DNA of 64,000 nucleotides from Butyrivibrio hungatei NK4A153 (GTDB taxonomy: Bacteria > Bacillota > Clostridia > Lachnospirales > Lachnospiraceae), in contig NZ_KE384199.1 of NCBI RefSeq assembly GCF_000424465.1, positions 40,971 through 104,970 on the forward strand, given 5' to 3'. Shown here piece by piece: positions 36,241 to 44,500 of the stretch. Made by a program: the position numbers and the translations under genes. The notes beneath the pieces are model-generated. The model was given only the letters and a program-made list of their open reading frames with translations. It was not told the DNA's origin and searched no databases. Positions within the stretch are counted from its first letter, which is position 1; every line of letters begins with the position of its first letter.

Positions 36241-37737
36241 ATGAGCGAAGTATTATTGCATGCCGAGAAAATCGACAAAAACTTTGGTGTCACACATGCC
36301 GTTGATCATGTCACTCTTGATTTCTTCAAGGGAGAAATCCATGCACTGATCGGCGAGAATGGTTCAGGCAAATCAACATTTACATCCTGTCTTACAGGAA
36401 TTTACCATAAGGACAGCGGTACATTTACATTAAACGGAAAAGAAGTCAATGCCAAGAACCAGGTAGACGGAAACTATCAGGGAGTTGCGGTTATCGTACA
36501 GGAAATCGGAACATTGTCAGGTCTTTCCGTTGCTGAGAATATCTTTCTCGGAAAAGAAGACGAATTTACAAAATTTGGCGTAAAGAATACAAACGCCATG
36601 AATAAAAAAGCACAGGAACTTCTTGATTCCTATGGATTTAATTACATCAAGGCTACAGACCTCATAGATAATTACAATTTTGAGGACAGAAAGCTTATCG
36701 AGATCGTTAAGGCTACACACTTTAAGCCACAGATCCTTGTTGTCGATGAGACTACAACGGCTTTAGGTGAAAAAGGAAGAATCGAGCTTTTCAAGGTTAT
36801 GAAGCAGACACGTGATGACGGAAGATGCGTTATCTTTATCTCACATGATCTTGATGAAGTAATAGAACAGTCAGATAACATCAGTGTTCTTAGAGACGGT
36901 GTGTTTATCGGAACGGTTAAGAGTTCGGAAGTTGATACGGACGATCTTAAGAAGCTCATGGTAGGACGTGAGATGAGTAATAACTACTATCGTACGGACT
37001 ATAACGAGAGAGTTTCCGATGAGGTTGTATTAAAAGGGGAACACCTCACAGTACCCGGAGAGATCGATGACTTTAGTATCGAACTTCATAAGGGCGAGAT
37101 TATCGGTATCGGTGGTCTTTCCGAATGTGGTATGCATGAAGTCGGAAAAGCTCTTTTTGGAGCATCTTATGACAGAGAAGGTAGTGTAACTCTTGCAGAC
37201 GGAACTAAGATAAATGACATAAAGACCGCTATCGATCACAGTATCGCATATGCGTCGAAGGACAGAGATAACGAGTCTCTTGTAATAAATGACACTATTC
37301 AGGACAATATTTGTCTTCCTTCACTTGAAAATATCAAGAAGAATCACATTCTTCACGCAAAGGATGAGAAAGTATTTGCAGAGAAGTTTGCTAAACAGAT
37401 GAGTACCAAGATGGAGGGCGTGCATCAGTTCATGTCAGCTCTTTCCGGCGGTAACAAACAGAAGGTTGTTTTGGCAAGATGGATTGGTAAAGATTCAGAC
37501 ATAATCATCCTTGATTCACCTACACGTGGTATCGACGTAAAGGTTAAGGCAGATATTTATCAGATGATGGATACAATGAGAAAAAATGGTAAGTCTATCA
37601 TCATGATCTCTGAAGAAATCTCAGAGCTGCTTGGTATGGCAGACCGTATCATTATCATGAAAGACGGTCGTCAGAATGGTGAGTTTAAACGTTCAGAAGA
37701 TCTGAAAGATACAGATCTTATTGCGAATATGGTATAA
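36241..37737 (+). CDS. Sugar ABC transporter ATP-binding protein (two nucleotide-binding domains)
   Basis: The 498-residue protein has two ABC domains. The first has ENGSGKST (Walker A) and LVVDETTTAL. The second has LSGGNKQKVVLARW (signature) and ILDSPTRGIDV (Walker B). This tandem form is the RbsA/MglA class. As in that class, the second Walker A is altered and its site is probably inactive. It lies 11 nt after one permease gene and 12 nt before the other. Confidence 0.93.
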   Translation: MSEVLLHAEKIDKNFGVTHAVDHVTLDFFKGEIHALIGENGSGKSTFTSCLTGIYHKDSGTFTLNGKEVNAKNQVDGNYQGVAVIVQEIGTLSGLSVAENIFLGKEDEFTKFGVKNTNAMNKKAQELLDSYGFNYIKATDLIDNYNFEDRKLIEIVKATHFKPQILVVDETTTALGEKGRIELFKVMKQTRDDGRCVIFISHDLDEVIEQSDNISVLRDGVFIGTVKSSEVDTDDLKKLMVGREMSNNYYRTDYNERVSDEVVLKGEHLTVPGEIDDFSIELHKGEIIGIGGLSECGMHEVGKALFGASYDREGSVTLADGTKINDIKTAIDHSIAYASKDRDNESLVINDTIQDNICLPSLENIKKNHILHAKDEKVFAEKFAKQMSTKMEGVHQFMSALSGGNKQKVVLARWIGKDSDIIILDSPTRGIDVKVKADIYQMMDTMRKNGKSIIMISEEISELLGMADRIIIMKDGRQNGEFKRSEDLKDTDLIANMV

Positions 37738-37749
37738 GGGAGGCCGATT

Positions 37750-38703
37750 ATGGAAAACGAGAAAAAAATCAAAACACCTTTCATGGAGCGGCCAATCATA
37801 AGAAACATAATGCCTTTTGCCGGATTTATATTCATTGTGTTGCTGTTTGCTGTACTTACTAAAGGTCAGCTCTATTCAATGGGAAGTCTTAAGCTTCTTT
37901 TGTCACAGTCATATGTACTTCTTATTTCATGCGTTGGCGTGTTTATGGTTATGACAATGGGCGGACTTGATTTCTCACAGGGTTCTATGTTGGGAATCTG
38001 CTCGGTTGTTGTGTGCTACTTGTCAAATTACAATATAGTGCTTGCAATTTTGTGTGGTGTGCTTACAGGCGGAATCATTGGATTTATAAACGGATTCTTC
38101 AATGTAAAGCGTAAGATCACATCATTCATTGTTACTATCTGTAACATGTACCTTATAAGAGGTATCGTTGCTTATGCAACAACAAAGACTCCCGTATACG
38201 GAGCATCAAACATTACTTCTTATAACACACTTGCGGTAAATCTTACATTTACGATAGCAATCCTCCTTATTGCTTTTGCTGTATTCCAGTACACAGGACT
38301 TGGAAACAGACTTAAAGCTATCGGTGCAGGTGAGACTGCAGCAAGATTTGCAGGTGTAAGAGTTGAAAAGACCAAGATGCTCGTATACGCGGCAGCAGGT
38401 ATGATCACAGGACTTGCAGCATTCATCAACAGTATCAAGGTTGGATCTGTTACTTCAACAGCAGGTAATCAGCTCGAGACACAGATCATGATCGCACTTG
38501 TTCTTGGTGGAATGCCCGTTAACGGCGGTGCTAAGGTTAAGTTCTACAACATCATCCTTGGCGCAATGACCTACAAGATCCTTATCGCAGGACTTGTAAT
38601 GCTCGGTATCGAGCCCAAGACACAGCAGCTCATCATGGGAATTGTCTTCCTCGTAATGGTAGCAGTATTTGCCGACAGAGAGACAGGTATGATCGTTAAG
38701 TAA
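37750..38703 (+). CDS. Sugar ABC transporter permease (second)
   Basis: A 317-residue BPD_transp_2 permease with MGGLDFSQGSMLGICSVVVCY and GFINGFFNVKRKITSFIVTICNMYLIRG. It is the last gene of the operon; the two permeases probably form a heterodimer. Two hairpins and a terminator follow. Confidence 0.92.
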   Translation: MENEKKIKTPFMERPIIRNIMPFAGFIFIVLLFAVLTKGQLYSMGSLKLLLSQSYVLLISCVGVFMVMTMGGLDFSQGSMLGICSVVVCYLSNYNIVLAILCGVLTGGIIGFINGFFNVKRKITSFIVTICNMYLIRGIVAYATTKTPVYGASNITSYNTLAVNLTFTIAILLIAFAVFQYTGLGNRLKAIGAGETAARFAGVRVEKTKMLVYAAAGMITGLAAFINSIKVGSVTSTAGNQLETQIMIALVLGGMPVNGGAKVKFYNIILGAMTYKILIAGLVMLGIEPKTQQLIMGIVFLVMVAVFADRETGMIVK

Positions 38704-38720
38704 ATTAGTTAAATAACCTT

Positions 38721-38745
38721 ATTTGGAATACTTTATATTCCAAAT
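38721..38745 (+). promoter_or_regulatory. 3' hairpin of the ABC operon
   Basis: ATTTGGAATA/TATTCCAAAT forms a perfect 10-bp stem with a five-base loop, before the terminator. It may protect the transcript 3' end. Confidence 0.6.
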
Positions 38746-38756
38746 AGAATTTAATA

Positions 38757-38794
38757 TAACAGCCGGGGCCCGCGGGGGGCCTCGGTTGTTTTTT
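38757..38794 (+). terminator. Intrinsic terminator of the sugar ABC operon
   Basis: AACAGCCGGGGCCC ... GGGGCCTCGGTTGTTTTTT gives a GC-rich stem with a short CGCG-type loop followed by six T's. Confidence 0.85.
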
Positions 38795-38800
38795 GTGTGA

Positions 38801-38910
38801 ATGTGAGGGGGCTATTGCCTCCCAATACGTTCCGCAAGGATGTAGCTCTTTGTTCCGTAAATATGAGGGGGCTATTTGTCTCCCAATACGCTCCACAAGG
38901 ATGTGCAGAT
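38801..38910. repeat. 60-bp direct repeat pair
   Basis: GAGGGGGCTATT at 38805 recurs at 38865, and about 48 nt of each copy match with a few differences (…CCCAATACG(T/C)TCC(G/A)CAAGGATGT…). The unit has a small GGGGGC/GCCTCCC dyad. It fills part of the gap after the ABC operon, just before the 52-bp array, and is a different repeat. Confidence 0.65.
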
Positions 38911-38992
38911 GAAAAGCGCAGGACGGCCTATACGTACCGGTTGAGGCAGAATATAGGAAATTAATAAGGGATACATTTCCTACAAGAGGGGC

Positions 38993-39380
38993 GTTCAGAG
39001 GAGAAAAATTGGGGAGCACCGTACAGGAAAGATACGAGCAAACGGTACGGTGTGAGGTTTGCTATTTGCATCGCATATGGATAGTAGAATGAAGACGTAC
39101 GGTGCGAGAGTTGTCTTTTGTACCGCACAGGAGGAGTAGAATGAAGGTGTACGGTGCAAGATCTGTCTTTTGCACCGCACATGGAGGGTGGAATGAAGAC
39201 GTACGGTGTGAGGTTTGCTATTTGCACCGCATATGGATAGTAGAATGAAGACGTACGGTGCGAGATTTGTCTTTTGCACCGCACAGGGATAGTAGAATGG
39301 AGACGTACGGTGCGAGATTTGTCTTTTGTACCGCACATGGAGAGTGGAATGAAGATGTACGGTGCAAGGACTGGTTAAAA
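38993..39380. repeat. 52-bp tandem repeat, locus 3 (seven units plus a degenerate one)
   Basis: GTACGGTG occurs at 39045, 39097, 39149, 39201, 39253, 39305 and 39357, always 52 nt apart. A degenerate unit begins at 38993 and keeps only its right half (GCACCGTAC at 39016). Each complete unit pairs GTACGGTGC with GCACCGCAC over 9 bp, with about 14 nt between. The array ends about 50 nt before the ProX-like gene. Confidence 0.92.
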
Positions 39381-39431
39381 GAATTATGATATTATGTGGA
39401 TATGAGTAAAAAACGGAAAGGAAGAGACAAC

Positions 39432-39977
39432 ATGGAATTGTTTAGCGGAAGACCTGAAAATACAGAAGGAAGACTTCAGAGAGAAGTTCGTACATATGAC
39501 TTCTTGGATGAGCTCGGAATAGAGTATAAGAGGACAGATCATGAGCCTGCAAATACGATGGAAGCGTGCAATGAGATTGATAAAGTGCTTGAAGTTCTGA
39601 TATGCAAAAATCTCTTTCTTTGCAATAGGCAGAAGACTCAGTATTATCTGCTCATGATGCCGGGAGATAAGAAGTTTAAGACAAAAGAACTCTCATCGCA
39701 GATCAACTCTGCAAGACTCTCTTTTGCAGACGCGGATGATATGCTTAAATTCCTTGATATAGAGCCGGGTGCAGTAAGCATAATGGGGCTTATGAATGAT
39801 AAAGAACATGCCGTGCAGCTGCTAGTCGACGAAGATGTAAAGAAGGGCGAGTATATCGGATGTCATCCCTGTGTTTGCACATCGAGCTTGAAGATAAAGA
39901 CGGATGATATATTCAATAAGTTCCTTCCCAAAGTCGGACATGAACCCGTGGTAGTGCATCTTGTCGGGGAAGACTGA
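39432..39977 (+). CDS. Prolyl-tRNA deacylase-like protein (ProX/YbaK family)
   Basis: The 181-residue protein resembles ProXp-ala: NTMEACNEIDKVLEV, ICKNLFLCNRQKTQYYLLMM, GAVSIMGLMNDKEHAVQLLVDEDV and the C-terminal region with CHPCVCTSSLKI. The family removes alanine mischarged on tRNA-Pro, or related misacylations. ATG 39432 is preceded by GGAAAGGAAG. An in-frame upstream ATG (39402) or start at 39396 is less likely. Confidence 0.9.
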   Translation: MELFSGRPENTEGRLQREVRTYDFLDELGIEYKRTDHEPANTMEACNEIDKVLEVLICKNLFLCNRQKTQYYLLMMPGDKKFKTKELSSQINSARLSFADADDMLKFLDIEPGAVSIMGLMNDKEHAVQLLVDEDVKKGEYIGCHPCVCTSSLKIKTDDIFNKFLPKVGHEPVVVHLVGED

Positions 39978-40043
39978 GGTAAGGCTATACTGAGATTAGA
40001 CATAGCATGAGAAATAGATTTTTAGAAAGCGATTGGACTAACT

Positions 40044-40226
40044 ATGTGGACTATAAAACAGATATTTGACGGTGACTACGGTTGCGAGGAACTTCAGCCG
40101 GGACAGAAGCCTAAGGTCTCAGTAACGCTTGAGAACGAAGCGGGAGAAGTGAGATATCTCACGGTTGAAGATGAGTGGCTAACAGAAAATAATCTTAATG
40201 TCGGATCAAAATGGGACAAAGAGTAA
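40044..40226 (+). CDS. Small protein of unknown function
   Basis: A 60-residue acidic protein (MWTIKQIFDGDYGCEE...). I do not recognise a family. Its length, the in-frame TGG/Asp-rich ends and the clean gap before the next gene suggest a real gene, but the ribosome site is weak. Confidence 0.55.
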   Translation: MWTIKQIFDGDYGCEELQPGQKPKVSVTLENEAGEVRYLTVEDEWLTENNLNVGSKWDKE

Positions 40227-40267
40227 GTGTTCTTTGTCTCGTTTTGGTCATAGTAAGGTTCTGATTG

Positions 40268-40459
40268 TTATTCTGACATGAAGTCATCTGAGAACATGTC
40301 TATCGCTTGTATAAAAGAGTCCCACTTATCATTTGGTGGAATGAGTAAAACTGTATCGCCTATTTTATTAACTATTACCTTATCAGAAGAAAAACGGCAA
40401 TTTTCAGGCAATATTACAGTCTGGTTTTCTCCGGTTTTATGAACTTTTGCAGTTATCAT
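40268..40459 (-). CDS. AbrB/VapB-family antitoxin-like protein, orphan
   Basis: The 63-residue protein has an AbrB-type swapped-hairpin domain: KVHKTGENQTVILPENCRF and VIVNKIGDTVLLIPP, then a short acidic tail with SDDFMSE, as in VapB proteins. AAGGAGGT precedes the ATG. No VapC toxin gene follows on the minus strand (40227-40267 is too short and 40044-40226 is on the other strand). It may now act as a free DNA-binding regulator. Dyads at 40504-40618 are candidate sites. Confidence 0.7.
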   Translation of the reverse strand: MITAKVHKTGENQTVILPENCRFSSDKVIVNKIGDTVLLIPPNDKWDSFIQAIDMFSDDFMSE

Positions 40460-40503
40460 GTGAATTACCTCCTTCTGCCAATAATACCAAAATATATATT
40501 ACG

Positions 40504-40604
40504 TTAATGAAAGTGTATTGCCATTATTATTTTACTACGGCTTTTTCTATTTCATATCGATTGTTTAAGTGACAAATAGTTAAAAAAATATTGACTTTCA
40601 TTAA
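40504..40604. promoter_or_regulatory. Distant inverted repeat TTAATGAAAGT / ACTTTCATTAA
   Basis: TTAATGAAAGT (40504-40514) and its exact inverse (40594-40604) are 79 nt apart in the region between the antitoxin-like gene and the toxin operon. The second copy lies inside the 31-bp palindrome. A looping operator pair is possible. Confidence 0.45.
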
Positions 40605-40618
40605 TGAAGCGTCAATAT
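40588..40618. promoter_or_regulatory. 31-bp palindrome overlapping a -35-like element, candidate operator
   Basis: ATATTGAC-T-TTCATTAATGAA-GC-GTCAATAT is palindromic except for one unpaired base. It includes TTGACT (40591-40596), a possible -35 element for the toxin operon. A VapB/AbrB-like protein encoded 130 nt away is the obvious candidate ligand. The rest of 40619-40868 has CTAGC/GCTAG short repeats and no gene. Confidence 0.55.
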
Positions 40619-40868
40619 ATCACTGATGCTATTCAGTATTATAACTTGTGTTTCCCATAACAATCGAGTTAAATATCGCTATTGAAATAAACCTGCTAGC
40701 GCCCTGACCCAAAATGCTAGTGGGGGTGTTTTTTATGTTGTTGCATTTAAGTTCTAATAATCGTATAATTTTTGTGTTAAGTATTACTTTGTGATATTTA
40801 ACATAAGAGGGGTATTACAGAAAAATGGGTTAGTTTTGAATTTTGATAATAACGTATTGGAGGTTATA

Positions 40869-41249
40869 GTGAGTAGAATCGGGGATTGCAGAAGAAAGAT
40901 TGCAGAAATCAGAGAAGACATCAGAGCAATGAGGGAGAAACAGACAGTTATCGACGGCTATATCAGACAGATTGAGACCCAGAAAGATACACTTGATGAA
41001 ATAGATCTAAGCAGAGCAGGCGAGTGGATTGGCGTTAACGAGCAGAATGCAGTTAAGGCTAAGAACGTCTGCGTTTTTAGAATGGACGGAGCAAAGGGCG
41101 AGTGTACGCGGCTTAGAAGTGCCATAGATAAGATGATAAGAGAAGCCGAGTCTCAGATTTCAGAGCTTGAAGCTGAGATAGAAAGAATTGAAGAAGAGGA
41201 AAGACGTGCACGTGAGCGTGAGCGAGAGCGTGAACAGTCTCAAAATTAA
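40869..41249 (+). CDS. Small helical/coiled-coil protein, toxin-operon partner (YwqH/Lap-like role)
   Basis: From GTG 40869 (GGAGG 5 nt upstream) the protein has 126 residues. It is almost all alpha-helical with two coiled-coil stretches, and the end is EIERIEEEERRARERERE. It resembles the YwqH-type protein (DUF5082) found upstream of LXG-type toxins in Bacillus; that match is by pattern and gene position only. Such small helical partners bind the toxin N terminus for export. It is 21 nt before the next gene. Confidence 0.55.
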   Translation: MSRIGDCRRKIAEIREDIRAMREKQTVIDGYIRQIETQKDTLDEIDLSRAGEWIGVNEQNAVKAKNVCVFRMDGAKGECTRLRSAIDKMIREAESQISELEAEIERIEEEERRAREREREREQSQN

Positions 41250-41270
41250 GGATAACGGGGATGGTAGACA

Positions 41271-41573
41271 ATGAGTGGTAAAGACGAAAAGATACAGTTG
41301 GGGAAAAAGGCGGTAGATGCGCTTATTTCAGAGATTAAGAATTCTGCAAACGTTCTTGAGATTAAAGATTCTGCATTGGCAAAAGCCGGACTTATCGGCG
41401 AAGATGCCTCACTCCACATGATCAAATATATAGCTGAAAGGCAGAAAGATCTGACGGCAACATATAAGGATGTTGTAAGTATCGATACTGCAACACTTTT
41501 AGATAAAAGTACCGGCAAGATAGTTGAAACAGATATTGATATTGCCGCAAAAATAGATAGGGAAGAGGGTTAA
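41271..41573 (+). CDS. Small protein, second toxin-operon partner (WXG100/YwqI-like size)
   Basis: The 100-residue protein is mainly helical (MSGKDEKIQLGKKAVDALISEIKNSANVL...) with a polar C-terminal tail. It ends 5 nt before the Rhs toxin start, so it is almost surely translated with it. The size and place match the YwqI/DUF5344-type or Lap-type partners of LXG toxins, but I see no firm signature. Confidence 0.55.
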   Translation: MSGKDEKIQLGKKAVDALISEIKNSANVLEIKDSALAKAGLIGEDASLHMIKYIAERQKDLTATYKDVVSIDTATLLDKSTGKIVETDIDIAAKIDREEG

Positions 41574-41578
41574 TACTT

Positions 41579-44500
41579 ATGGAAAATAAATGGATAAACA
41601 TGGCAGAATTCAATGCTTACATAAGTGACCTTTTTTCTGCTATTGATGAATATGAAGAAAAAGCTGCAGCGCATAAGAGAGCACAGGACAGCTTTACAGG
41701 TGAAGCAAACTGGGAAGGAAAGAGTGCTGATAAGGCAAAACTCCTTGTAGGAACAGTAGAGCAGGCAAAGCTTGATGAAATACTAAGGATTGAAAGAGAC
41801 TTCAGAGCTATTCTTACGGATTATGTAAATGGCTTTAAAGCTGCGGTTGATGAAGCCGATGATGCCAAGATAAGCACGATCGTTCTGGAAGGACTTAACA
41901 TAGAACTTCACGGCTGTGCTTCTACTTATAAAACATGGGCAACCGCCATGGAGAATTTAAAGGACAATATTCACAGCAGGTTTGGAAGTAAGTACGGAAA
42001 CTGTGATGAATATGACTTCTTTATGGCATCAAATGCTTACGGTAATCTTTGTGGAAACGCATCAAAAGACGGAATGATCCTTGACCTTATTAACAGGTTC
42101 ACCAACTTCGATAATCAGCAGTCTGCAAAGATTTCAGCGATTAGTTTTCCTTATAGAATAGGTAAATTAAAACAGGAGATCGAAGAGCTTAGAAGTTGCA
42201 AGGGGCAACTTGTAAATGGTGACGGCAACATTGAGATGGGCGTTATCGAAAGGCTTGGTGATTTCCTTGAGGACAGCGTAAACAGGGCGCAGGGTTCAGG
42301 AAGTTTTGTAGATAAACTCGGTAAGAACGTGCTCAGCACAATTCTTAAGTATGACCCTGTAAATATGTGTAGCGGAAACTATATAAATGAACACGTTGAT
42401 ATTGAACTTGGAGGAAAATATCCTCTTTCGTTTGGAAGATTCTATAATGCAATGGACAAAAAGGGCGGACGCCTCGGAAAAGGCTGGAAGCATACCTTTG
42501 AAAAGCGCATTGTGGAAGATGACGGAATAATAAAGATAGAAAAGTCTGACGGAAGTAAAGTCGAGTATAAAAAGATTGACGATGTATATGACAAAGACCT
42601 TTACTTCGAAACGCAGGGCGAACAAGGACTCCTTGAAAAACTCACAGGCGGCTATGTTATCACTCAGGATGACGGCAGATATGAGAGATTTGATGACAGG
42701 GGATATCTTGTAGCGCTTGGAGATGTTGACGGAGACAATGTATCTTTTACATACGATGTCTTTGGCGGCAAATATTGCGTTACAAATATAAGTACCAAGA
42801 ACGGAAACACTCTTACATTTGAGTATCTTGTAAAGAGTATTTTAAATGAACTTGGGAAAACAAGAGTTACCCTTATGACATCTGTTACCGATCAGGCTGG
42901 CAGGTGTGTTTCTTATGCTTATGACGATGACAGGCTTACAGAGATAAAAGAAGCTGACGGAGCAGTAAGGAAGTTTACATACACGGAAGATGGAAGAATC
43001 AAGGATGTAATCAATCCAAAAGGAATTACATCTATCACAAATGAGTATGATGAGCAGGGAAGAACAGTAAAGCAGAGTTTCCCTGACAATACCGTGATGA
43101 CTTATGAGTATGACGACGAGAAGAATACAACGGTTGCCATAGAGCAGAACGGCAATAAGGTTACTTATACGCATGATGACTTCGGAAGGCATATCGAGAC
43201 AGCCTACTATGACGGTAAGGAGAGTTTTACATATAACGGTAGAAACCAGAAAACAAGCTATACTGACAAGAACGGTAATACGACTAAGGTAGCTTACGAT
43301 AACAGAGGGCATGTAACGCAGGTTATTGATGCGCTTGGAAATAAGACGAACTATACCTACAATGCAGACGGAAAGCTTCATACCGTAAAAGGACCAAGAG
43401 ACGACACATACAAATATTTTTATAACAAGAACGGCACAATAAAAGAGATTGCAGCTCCCGGAGGAAATGCCCGTATATTTGCATACAGTGAAGGGAATAT
43501 AAAAGCAATCTTTGACGATAGAGGAATAGGGCCAAGTTTTACTTACGATGATAGAGGAAATGTTGCTACAGTAACAGATCCTGACGGAGTAAAGACGAGC
43601 TATAAGTATGACGAGCTTAACAGAGTTATTTCTTCCACGACAGCAGACGGAGCCACAACATCATACGAGTATGACAACGCCGATAGGATCGTAAAGGTGG
43701 CAGATGCCCTCGGAAATACAAGGGAATACAGATATGATAAGTTGGGAAAAGTGACTTCTGTTAAGGAAGTTGACGGAACACTAAAAAACTTTGATATGAA
43801 CATCATGGGAAGGGTTTCAAAGGTAACCGACGAAGAGGGAAGAAGTACCGAAATAACCTATAATGAAATGGGAAAACAGGAACTTGTAACACTTCCAAAC
43901 GGTGGTCGGATAAAGTATGAGTATGACCCTCTTATGAGGCTTATTAAAGTCACAGATCCCGAGGGAAGAACAACAGGCTATGATTATGATAAGAATGGAA
44001 ATGTAACGGCTGAGTATCTTGGAGATGTCAGGGTAAAGAGCTATGTTTATGATGCCCTTAACAGAGTGACGGAAGAGACAGATGCTCTCGGCCATAAGAC
44101 AGGCTATACATATGACGAAGCTGGAAATGTTACGGAAGTTACAGATACTCTCGGAAATGTTTCAAAGCGTGAGTATGACCTTTTAAACAGAGTGACAAAG
44201 GAAACGGACGTACTTGGAAATGAAGTATCTTACAAATACACCAAAATGGATCTTATAGATTCGATCACTGATGCAGCTGGAAGGGTGCGCAAATTTACTT
44301 ATACAGACGGGAAAAGACTTACATCAGTAAGCTTCTGCGGTGTGACAGAGCAGGAACTTACATATGATGAAGCAGGAAGAGTAAAGACAAGAAAATTTGC
44401 TGACGGTTATGAGATCAACTATGGTTACGATGCTTTAAGCAGAGTAAATAAAGTAACAGGCTCAGACGGAAGATGTGTTGAATATGAGTATGATGCACTT

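Noticed and set aside
38961..39338. Open reading frames of 113-125 codons on the minus strand in the 52-bp array
   Set aside because: The frame is only open because the repeats lack stops; the 52-nt period shifts the frame each unit, and no ribosome site or conserved protein is visible.
38993..39380. CRISPR array
   Set aside because: The interval sequences are themselves repeated, the unit is 52 nt with an internal dyad, and no cas genes are present.
40227..40267. VapC toxin next to the antitoxin-like gene
   Set aside because: Only 41 nt remain on that side before the small gene on the opposite strand.
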